Below, in pieces: positions 11,281-20,311 of a stretch of DNA of 64,000 bases (positions are counted from its first letter, which is position 1; every line of letters begins with the position of its first letter). The notes beneath the pieces were generated by a model that worked only from the letters and a program-made list of their open reading frames with translations, was not told the origin of the DNA and made no database searches. The stretch spans positions 62,001 through 126,000 of the forward strand of contig JALJCO010007056.1 in the NCBI GenBank assembly GCA_023101725.1. The letters are read 5' to 3'. The position numbers and the translations under genes were made by a program. The DNA is from Atherinomorus stipes (taxonomy: Eukaryota; Chordata; Actinopteri; Atheriniformes; Atherinidae).

Positions 11281-12193
11281 GGGTCTGTCCCAAACCGCGT
11301 ACTTAAGCACTTCAAACACTGTTTTTGAGTGTGTAGTGCACACATGGTGTCATTTAAGCCAAAAATTCAGTGCACTGAAAGTACCAGGATGTTGCCCTAA
11401 TCACGCCCAAAAGTGCAGTGCAGAACAAAGCACACTACTCGCACTAAACAGACGCCATCATGCTGACGTAGAGGAAGAGGCGGGACTTTCGAACTTTTCA
11501 GAGCTGAATAATGGCGGTGAACAAAGCGGTGGCGACCCCTGCTGCATCGAAGGCGGTATTGTACTGATTAAAGTAACGTTTATAAAATCATTTAGGCTGT
11601 GTCCCAAACCGCGCACTTGAGCACTTCAAACACTGTTTTTGAGTGTGTAGTGCACACATGGTGTCATTAAAGCGACAATTTCAGTGCACTGAAAGTACCA
11701 GGATGTTGCCTTAATCACGCCCAAAAATGCAGTGCAGAATGAAGCACACTACTCGCACTAAATGGACGCCATCTTGTGAACGTGGAGGAAGAGGCGGGAC
11801 TTTCAAACTGCTTTCAGAGCTGAATAATGGCGATGAATGACGCAAATGCGACCCCTGCTGCATCGGAGGCGGTATTGTACTTGATTTAGGTGACGTTTAT
11901 GAAATGATTTAGACATAATCACTAATGTATATTGTGGCATGCTACCAAGCTGTTCACTCCCTGATGACAGTTATGATCTGGTCGTGTGTTTGAGGCTGCG
12001 GTTATACCGGCTCAGTAGAGTTAGCTCACGTTTGCAGGCAATGCTAGTCCATCACTTCCTGTAAGTGCAGCGCTCTGTTTGGGTCAGCATTTAGTGACAA
12101 TAGTGTGCACTACAGATGAAGTAGGCCTACACAGTGCGCACTACGCACTGAATTCCAGTGCCCTCTGGAAAGTGTGCGGTTTGAGACAGGCTC
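11281..12193. mobile_element. MITE-like element with an internal tandem duplication of about 315 bp
   Basis: The left end GGGTCTGTCCCAAACCGCG is mirrored at the right end by GTGCGGTTTGAGACAGGCTC. A unit beginning TGTCCCAAACCGCG and containing GAGTGTGTAGTGCACACATG is present twice in direct orientation, at about 11281-11595 and 11596-11910, diverged by roughly 10 percent. No transposase frame is visible. The superfamily is not determined; no clear target duplication was seen. Confidence 0.7.
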
Positions 12194-13938
12194 ACATTCC
12201 TGCGCTCTGGAGGTGTGGTTTTGGCCAGGAGTAGTTTTTTAAAATGTAGCTTGCTTGAACCGTTTCTTCAGAATCCCCCTAACCCGACTTTAAGAGCAGT
12301 GAACTGTGTCAGAGCTATCAGAGCTCATTCCTGTTTTTTATAATTTACGTGGTATTTTACTGGTGCTTGAACTCGGCAATACCGATACTGCACCAGCATT
12401 TCTGGCAGTATCGTAGACACTTCAGATACTGGTTTCAGTATCAGAACAACTCTTATCATCATCCCATCAGGAGCATGTCCAGACATGTTAGGAGGTGCAT
12501 ACAGGCATGTGGAGGCCAATACAGCTGGATCGGCTGATATGATCTTTTCAGTAGGATTCTGAATCCAGGTCATGGGTTAATGATATTGATTGCCACTGAT
12601 CATTCTTTTTTTTCTTCCCCACACATTCCACCATGTAATGAATAAAGATTTTAAACTGTATTGTTTAATTAGTCCAGACCTCAGATGTTTAAGTATCTTT
12701 CTCGAGCTGTACAGTATATTCTCAAGCAGCACCAGCAGGAGCAAAAAAACAAAAAAACATTTAGATTTCTGACCTTTATTAGAGGAAAAAATGAGAAATT
12801 TGGAGATGTGTCCACACGTTCCTGGTTTCTGTTCAGCATCGTCTCAGGAACGCACATACATCCCTACTCGCTGAATGAGGAAGTATATGGGAATCAGACT
12901 CAAGGAAATATTGAAACCAGAAGCAGTTTCAATGGTGAATTCTGGAGAATCTGGAGCTGCTTTTGCTGGACAGTTTAGCTGTGTTTGTAAGACTGCAAAC
13001 TTCACTGTAGCATCAACTCATCTGACATCAGACAGACTCGATAACAAGGTTTGACACCTCATCACATGACTTTATTCCAGACCAATGTTTCATGTTAGTA
13101 CATTTACATACAAAGATTTAGTTTGTACAGAAAACTCACCATCAATAAAATCACTTTCCTGGAAGGAGATGTTTTGTCTACATCTCTGTTCTCCCACGGA
13201 GGAAGAATATAACACTGAATATAAATGAAGAGTTCATTATGGTACAAACAATGACAGCTCCATCAGTCAGAGGTTTGACAAAAAACCACCTTCACTATCT
13301 CCATGACAACCACCTTTGCAAACAAAAAGAAGCAGCCAAAGCAAGTTAACGTAAACGCGAAGAGCTCCCCCTGGTGTTCAGACGAGTATTTACCAATCAA
13401 TTCTTAAATCCTGTTGAACTTTCAGCGTCCTGTAAGTCTACGGCACAATCAGAGATAAACAACGGAAACATTTTCATTCCATTTCAGCCATGAACCAAAG
13501 TTGTTGGAAGTTAAACAGATAAGAATCAATCTACACGTGGAGAAATCAGATCCAGACATCACTGGAGGGGAACTGCTCCTTCATCTAACTCTGGAGTTAA
13601 AATGTTTAAAAGCCAAACACAAAGCTTCATCAGTGTGGCAGCTGATTTTTAGTCACTAAACACCAGAAGTCTACGAGGAGTTGGACTTTTAAAAGTAGCC
13701 TAATTATAAAGAGAAAGATGGTCAAATGATTTATTCATTCACACAGAAGGTTTGACCCATGTCTGATCACGGAGCTTTCACTGCTCCAGGTCGCTTTATT
13801 TACTTCCATTTCAGGCTTTTGCGGCACAAAATAGTGCTCTAAAAAATAACAAAATGCATGTTCATTAGAAGTTTTTTTTTTCTTTTTAAAAAACAACCTG
13901 AAATATACCAAAATTTTGTGAAAACATTGATTTGATTC
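12194..13938. other. Intergenic, no gene recognised
   Basis: Mixed AT-rich sequence without exon-like segments I can support. Some reading frames of 60-100 codons occur by chance. Confidence 0.5.
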
Positions 13939-14079
13939 TTAAAGCCCCAGTGTGTAAGAATTACTCCCATCTAGTGGTGTGCTGAACAACCAAGTAGTAC
14001 TCTCTGGCACCTGACTTTTATCAATAAGGAAACAATATTATGTATCGTTCTGTAGCTCATCCCCTGACATCTGTCAGCA

Positions 14080-14144
14080 TGTCAACATCTTGCAAATGTC
14101 CCCTGATGGGACATTGATGTCTTGACTTTTGCAAGATGTTGACA
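14080..14144. repeat. Hairpin-forming inverted repeat
   Basis: TGTCAACATCTTGCAAA (14080-14096) is exactly complementary to TTTGCAAGATGTTGACA (14128-14144). The spacer contains a second small inverted pair, TGTCCC / GGGACA. It lies near the left end of the composite element at 13939-19767. Confidence 0.85.
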
Positions 14145-14589
14145 TTTTCACATTTGTGACACTCCACGGCTTTAAAGTGAAAATGTAACAGTCAACCAAC
14201 CTAACTTTATTTACTAGACTGAGTCCTGGTCTTATCAGTAATTACATACCAAACGTGAAAAATAGAAGCATATAAAAGAAAAACGTTGCGAAGTTTTATG
14301 TTTTTAGGACAAGAGCGCCGCCATCTTGCAGTTCTCTAAGCTCTGACGTCACCGGGTTGGTTTCCCCTCTGACTCCGCATTAAATCAACAGGAATAAGCA
14401 GCTACGCTGCACGACAATTAACAAGCCAGAACACGTTTTAGAAGATTAATATGATGCAAAGCGAAGCTGGGAGGCCAGTCCAGCGTCCAGATCCTGTACT
14501 GATGCCTTCCAGCCATCACACCGTGGGACTGAGGAGAGGGGACAAGACGCCGGTCCTGGTGTCAGGAGGGGCGGGTTAGCAGCACCTGT

Positions 14590-14789
14590 AGAAGTGGCTG
14601 CAGTTCAGCGATGCTGGAGGCTGTCTGCTGTCAGGAGGTCCACATGGACCAGATCATGCGTGGAGGATTTTGTATAACAATTTGGATTACACGTATGGAT
14701 TACCGTACCGAAAGGTGGACGTTTTGGAGGCGATGCTGTCCCTGAAGGAGATCCGGGCAGAGACACAGGAGCGTCCGCGAAAACAGCAG
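14590..14789 (+). other. Exon-like segment of unknown origin inside the composite element
   Basis: An acceptor-like CACCTGTAG at about 14589 is followed by about 66 open codons beginning KWLQFSDAGGCLL and including HAWRILYNNLDYTYGLPYRK and VLEAMLSLKEIRAETQERPR. The segment ends at a consensus donor CAG|GTAGGC. Codon use and composition look coding. A second acceptor at 14899 (GGCTGCAG) would join in phase to DDEGEHDVW and a stop at about 14929. I do not recognise the protein. It could be a host gene fragment carried by the transposon, part of the transposon's own gene, or chance. Confidence 0.3.
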
Positions 14790-15886
14790 GTAGGCTAACT
14801 AAGCTAACAGTAGTAACCGGTGGTTTAATGTAAAATAAAATAAATGCGATAGTGAGACAGGGATACGATGGGAAAGATGCAAAGCATCCAGGCTGCAGGA
14901 TGATGAGGGTGAGCACGACGTTTGGTAGAACCAGACCCCGCCGTGGAGAACTGGGAGTCTCGGCTAGAAAGTTTTTATGACGGTCATTTCAGATCAACCT
15001 GTTCGAGAGCTGTTCTGCTCATCATCAGGCTTTGGGGAGGATTTATGAGTGTGTTTAATAAGCGGCTTAAAGAGGAATTGAGGCGGAGAGCTACGTACGG
15101 ATGTTCGGTACAGACTGATGCTGCAGACCCGCCGGTGGAGCTAAGCTTGTAGACGGTGATATTAAAACACTTTGAGCAGCTGCTGGCTTTCGGCTGTGGA
15201 CCTCTAGCTTACCAGACTCCAAGTCTCCAGGGCCCAGTATTTCAAAACTTTGAATCCAGATCAAATTGATCTGGATTTCCAAATCCCTGGATTCAGGTCC
15301 TTGGATCTCAGATTGATATCTGGGTATTTCCAAACTTTGGTGGATTGGATCAAAATTATCCTGATCCTGTTAGATGGAGATTTACAAATCCGTCCCTCCC
15401 ACTGGATTATTGACAGGAAACAGGAAATGATGACATAAAGGACTTGTCCTGAGCATGTGTCTGATCAATATGATCATGTATAAGTCAGCGCTGACGCTAA
15501 ATCATCACTGCAAACAGAGAAACAACTCTGGCAGTCAAATTTCTTTTTCTTCTTTAACTCAGACGTTTGTTCAGCTGCAGAGAAGCTGTAGTTGAGAAAC
15601 AGAGCGGTCTGTAAGTAGCTACTTTTAACATTTCCATACCAATAAAGATGTTTAATAAATGATTTTAATAACCAAGACACAAATCAAGGAAGCTCAATAA
15701 TAAAAGTGTTTTGTTATTTGGCAGCAAGAAGTGCAAAAATGAGAATCTTGAGTAAAAGAAACAATGGAAAGTATTGAGCAGACTCAGCAGCAGAATGTCC
15801 TTTGAAATGGATGGACTCTCTCAGCTCAGCAAGAAGATGTGAAGGTAAAGAGTAAGATGCTTGACAAGCAGTTAGAGTAATACATT

Positions 15887-17543
15887 TACAGTGCCTTGCG
15901 AAAGTATTCAGCCCCCTTGAACCTTTCAACCTTTCGCTACATTCCAGGCTTCAAACATAGATATAAAATTTAAATTTTTTGTCAAGAATCAACAACAAGT
16001 GGGACACAATCGTGAAGTGGAACAAAATTTATTGGATAATTTAAACTTTTAAAAAAAAAAAAAAAAACTGAAAAGTGGGGCGTGCAATATTATTCGGCCC
16101 CCTTGCGTTAATACTTTGTAGCGCCACCTTTTGCTGCAATTACAGCTGCAAGTCGCTTGGGGTATGTCTCTATCAGTTTTGCACATGGAGAGACTGAAGT
16201 TCTTGCCCATTCTTCCTTGCAAAACAGCTGGAGCTCAGTGAGGTTGGATGGAGAGCGTTTGTGAACAGCAGTCTTCAGCTCTTTCCACAGATTCTCGATT
16301 GGATTCAGGTCTGGACTTTGACTTGGCCATTCTAACACCTGGATACGTTTATTTGTGAACCATTCCATTGTAGATTTGGCTTTATGTTTTGGATCATTGT
16401 CCTGTTGGAAGACAAATCTCCGTCCCAGTCTCAGGTCTTTTGCAGACTCCAACAGGTTTTCTTCCAGAATGGTCCTGTATTTGGCTCCATCCATCTTCCC
16501 ATCAATTTTAACCATCTTCCCTGTCCCTCCTGAAGAAAAGCAGGCCCACACCATGATGCTGCCACCACCATGTTTGGCAGTGGGGATGGTGTGTTCAGGG
16601 TGATGAGCTGTGTTGCTTTTACACCAAACATATCGTTTTGCATTGTGGCCAAAAAGTTTGATTTTGGTTTCATCTGACCAGAGCAACTTCTTCCACATGT
16701 TTGGTGTGTCACCAGGTGGCTTGTGGCAAACTTTAAACGAGACTTTTTATGGATATCTTTGAGAAATGGCTTTCTTCTTGCCAGCCACTCTTCCATAAAG
16801 GCCAGATTTGTGCAGTGTACGACTGATTGTTGTCCTATGGACAGACTCTCCCACCTCAGCTGTAGATCTCTGCAGTTCATCCAGAGCGATCATGGGCCTC
16901 TTGGCTGCGTCTCTGATCAGTCTTCTCCTTGTTTGAGATGAAAGTTTGGAGGGACGGCCGGGTCTTGGTAGATTTGCAGTGGTCTGATACTCCTTCCATT
17001 TCAATATGATTGCTTGCACAGTGCTCCTTGAGATGTTTAAAGCTTGGGAAATCTTTTTGTATCCAAATCCGGCTTTAAACTTCTCCACAACAGTATGTTG
17101 TGGAGAACAACAGTATCTCGGACCTGCTTGGTGTGTTCCTTGGTCTTCGTGATGCTCTCTACGCTTTAAACAGAACCCTGAGACTATCAGAGAGCAGGTG
17201 CATTTATATGGAGACTTGATTACACACAGGTGGATTCCATTTATCATCATCAGTCATTTAGGACAACATTGGATCATTCAGAGATCCTCACTGAACTTCT
17301 GGAGTGAGTTTGCTGCACTGAAAGTAAAGGGGCCAAATAATATTGCACGCCCCACTTTTCAGTTTTTTATTTCTTAAAAAAGTTTAAATTATCCAATGAA
17401 TTTCGTTCCACTTCATGATTGTGTCCCACTTGTTGTTGATTCTTGACCAAAAATTTAAACTTTATATCTTTATGTTTGAAGCCTGAAATGTGGCGAAAGG
17501 TTGAAAGGTTCAAGGGGGCTGAATACTTTCGCAAGGCACTGTA
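15887..17543 (-). mobile_element. Tc1-like transposon, complete ends, TA duplication
   Basis: Inverted ends CAGTGCCTTGCGAAAGTATT (15889) and ...AATACTTTCGCAAGGCACTG (ending 17541) are flanked by TA on both sides. The inverted repeats extend over about 190 bp, with the motif GTCCCACTTGTTGTTGATTC in both arms. The length of 1.65 kb is normal for a Tc1 element. The transposase is on the minus strand and broken (see the separate entry). Confidence 0.95.
16108..17190 (-). pseudogene. Tc1 transposase, frameshifted
   Basis: The product would cut and rejoin the element's ends. The N-terminal part (minus strand, about 17100-16750) shows the paired-type DNA-binding domain: KISQALNISRSTVQAIILKW, then GRPSKLSSQTRRRLIRDA. 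The middle continues in another frame (KPFLKDIHKKSRLKF), and the catalytic part in a third (16698-16108), with WSDETKIKLFG, VFQQDNDPKHKAK and SPDLNPIENLWKELK holding the D, D and E residues. The three frames show at least two frameshifts. A repeated GTTGTGGAGAACAACAGTAT near 17095-17115 also disrupts the start. All catalytic residues survive, so inactivation is fairly recent. Confidence 0.9.
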
Positions 17544-17701
17544 TGTGAAAATGAAACATGTATCAGTTATTTATGCAAGCATTTTTATTTATGGAGCGTC
17601 AACATGTTTACTTTGTGACAGAAATTTAACTTTGCAGGGTTTGTCTGTATCAATTGTCACTAAATTCTCTGCCTTGTGCAGATTTTGTTTATTTATTTTA
17701 A

Positions 17702-17941
17702 ATTATAGACTGCAGGGGCGGTGATTAGTTCAGTTGGTTGAGCAGCCGCCTCATGAACAGAGGCCACGGTTCTTCAGCGCAGTCGGCCCCGGTTTGATTC
17801 CCGGTCCAGGTCCCTTTGCTGCATGTCACTCCCCACTCTCTCTGCCCCTTTCCTGTCGCTATGTACTGTCGTATAAAGGCCACTAGTGCCCAAAAAATCC
17901 TAGAAAAAAATAAATAAATAAATAAAAAATTATGGACTGCA
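17702..17941 (+). mobile_element. tRNA-derived SINE with a 13-bp target duplication
   Basis: Starts GGGGCGGTGATTAGTTCAGT (A box TAGTTCAGTTGG), with GGTTTGATTCCCGG as B box and a body containing TTTGCTGCATGTCACTCCC and CCTTTCCTGTCGC, ending in an A/AATA-rich tail. It is flanked by ATTATAGACTGCA (17702-17714) and ATTATGGACTGCA (17929-17941), a 13-bp duplication with one mismatch. A 3' fragment of the same family lies at about 47725-47865 on the minus strand. It is inserted in the element 15231-18775. Confidence 0.9.
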
Positions 17942-19952
17942 ATCACAGCTACGTTCAGATATGGGGAAATGTAGATGTGTCATTTGTCGCACAAGCCATC
18001 CTTTCATCCCTGTTGTAGTGATGTGAAATCATGTTTGCGGGTCACCACTAAGGGGCGCTATTCATTGTAATTGTGATGTCAGAAAGTGAAGAAGAAGAGA
18101 ACATTTGGCTTTTGTAGATAGCAGTAAGCGGCAGCAACGAATGAATGAATGCACCAGGCAGAGTAATGAAAGTTCTGAAATATACAGCGGTGTTGGCCAA
18201 GTTACTGTATCTGTCCAGGACATTTTCTTGTGTGTTCAGCCTAAACGACGTGCCGCAACATTTCCTTTTAATGACATGGAGGCGTTTGTCTGAATGCAAC
18301 CGGTATAAGAGACAAAAGACCGCTTTTCAGAACAAGTTTGAAAGTGTTGGAACTGTATTATTGCCTAAAATGCTTTGAGTGGTTTCATTTTTAAAAATAT
18401 TGCGTGATCATTTTATTTCCTCAGTATGAAAGGAGTTGATTTATGTAGCAGATTCAGAGTGAAAGATGTGTAGTTAGTGACTGCAGCTGCGAACCTCGTT
18501 GTTTTCCACACATCAAGATCCTCCTCAAATCCACCTCTGAGGTGGGATTATTTTAATCCCCATTTTCAGGATCAAAATTATCCAGATTTGGGCCCAAACT
18601 TTTGAAATACCCAAAAGAGCAAAAAATCTGGATTAAAGGTAGGATTGGATTCACAGATCTGGATTTAAATCTTCAGGATAAAATCCCGTTTGAAATACCC
18701 AATTTCTGATCAGATCTGGAAAAAATCCAATCCACCTGGATTAATCCTGGTGGATTATGTTTGAAATACTGGGCCCTGATCATTTTCCTAATTTTCTCTA
18801 GAAAATTCTCACCTCATGATCTGGAATCAGGGAGGTTCCATCAGCAGCAGGACCGGTTTCTGGTTCAGCTGGAGGTTGTTAACTGTTCTGGCTTCAGCTT
18901 AAACTTTGGAAAACTTGCTTTTAGACCAGGAGGATACAGTACTGGTTCCCCTTTTGTCTGTTCTTCTCCTTTGGCTCCCCAGTCTCCGTCATTCAGCTGT
19001 TATCTTTATAATTGTGGACCGGACCAGAGGATTCTTATTCAGGACCGCAGGACTAACCAACCCGGTGACATCAGAGCTCAGAGAACTGCAAGATGGCGGC
19101 GCCCTTGTCCTAAAAACATAAAACTTCGCAACATTTTTCTTTTATATGCTTTTTTTTCACGTTTGGTATATAATTATTGATAAGACCAGGACTAAGTCTA
19201 GTAAATAAAGTTAGGTTGGCTGACCGTTGCATTTCCACTTTAATCGTGCTAATAACGTGCTTAAGTCACAACAAGAAACTGGTATTACGTTAGTACTTTT
19301 CATCGGGCACAAATGAGCTGAAATAAATTATGAAAAAAGGAAAAACTCCAAAAAATGCAGCTGAGAGAAGCACACAGTCTCCTGCTGGTGTGACGTCTGT
19401 GAAGCAACTGAAACTGTTGTAGCTTCTGTAGAGCTTCTCCACTGTAGGCTAACGGATTAGCATCTCCACCATTTTATATAGCAGGTAATAATTTATTCGA
19501 CTGAAATAGGCAGATAAAGTAGATGCTGGACATCCTGCCCTGTTTCCAACTAACAAGTCTGTCCTCTTTCAGCTACCACATTTGAAGATGGCGATGCAAC
19601 ATGGACGCCTTCGGTCAGGTGCGCCGCCACTGATGTTTCCATAAACAACTTATTCTCAGCTAAGAGAATGCTTCACTGGGATATGATTCTGATAAATACC
19701 GATTTATGAAAGCAAAACTTCCTTTTTGCTTACAAAAAGCCTAATTCACTACAAACCACACCTTTAAGTAAAATCGTAATCCCCTAACATGCATGATATG
19801 GAAAATAACTGTTTTGTCCTATGAAAAGAAAAGAACAGCAGAAACTGAAATTGGAATTTCAACGTTCTCTGGGAGAAAAACTTTCCAACAACATATTGGG
19901 AAACAGAACCAGAACAGCGCCAGAAACGCAGGAAAATAATGACCTGTGAGGG

Positions 19953-20311
19953 TCAACCAGCCCGCAACGTCTCCGTTATCAACACCAAGCTGAGCACCAG
20001 ACCCGCCATGCTGCGGCTTCCCGCCAACCCGTTCCGGCACGTGCAGCGTTCCCGTGAGCCGCTGTCCTGTCTAGGAATGTGTTGATGTCCGTGTCTCTCC
20101 TCGTCCTCTCTGTCCTCCCTCCGTCCCTCCCTGAGATCCTGTCTTCCTGCAGGGGACAGAGACATGGAGAGGTCTTCCATTCCCAGGAAGGATGAGGAGC
20201 CAGCACAGTCCAGCCAGTCTGCAGCAGAGGATCGGGGGTATCCATCCTGTGGCGGGGAGCCTGGAAACGGGAACTTCCAGTAGGAGTCTCCTTTGAACAA
20301 GTAGACGGATC
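19953..20311 (-). CDS. mmp25: mmp25 coding exon 11: hemopexin blade IV, stem and GPI signal
   Basis: Acceptor AACTTTTAG|GA. Encodes [32 protein letters not shown], then a charged stem ([19 protein letters not shown]), a Cys pair (RERCTCRNG) and a hydrophobic tail [10 protein letters not shown] ending ETLRAG and TGA at 19953. In MT6-MMP, stem cysteines mediate dimerisation. A possible internal acceptor (CCCCTGCAG|GAAGAC) could mark an alternative splice, but the straight reading keeps the frame. Confidence 0.88.

Larger units (their letters stand above)
15231..18775. mobile_element. Terminal-inverted-repeat DNA element, interrupted by a Tc1 and a SINE
   Basis: The left end GGCCCAGTATTTCAAAACT (15231) is mirrored at the right by ...TTTGAAATACTGGGCC (18775); flanks are CAG on the left and CTG on the right. 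Each end carries many GGATT/AATCC and GATCTGG motifs, and the terminal GTATTTC.AA motif recurs inside. Removing the Tc1 (15889-17541) and the SINE (17715-17928) leaves about 1.7 kb with no transposase. The terminus is nearly identical to that of the element at 4683-5644, so both were probably mobilised by related transposases. Confidence 0.75.
13939..19767. mobile_element. Possible TTAA-flanked composite element containing nested transposons
   Basis: Two arms of about 200 bp, 14170-14365 and 19052-19255, are clear inverted copies; both contain ACTTTATTTACTAGAC, CATATAAAAGAAAAA, GCGAAGTTTTATGTTTTTAG and GCGCCGCCATCTTGCAG or their complements. Outside them the sequence TTAA-AGCCCCAGTGTGTAAG (TTAA at 13939) is loosely mirrored by ...AAACCACACCT-TTAA (TTAA at 19764), suggesting a TTAA-targeting element (piggyBac or Kolobok type). 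Inside lie an inverted-repeat element (15231-18775), a Tc1, a SINE and two exon-like segments. The arms are certain; the outer boundary is an inference. Confidence 0.5.
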
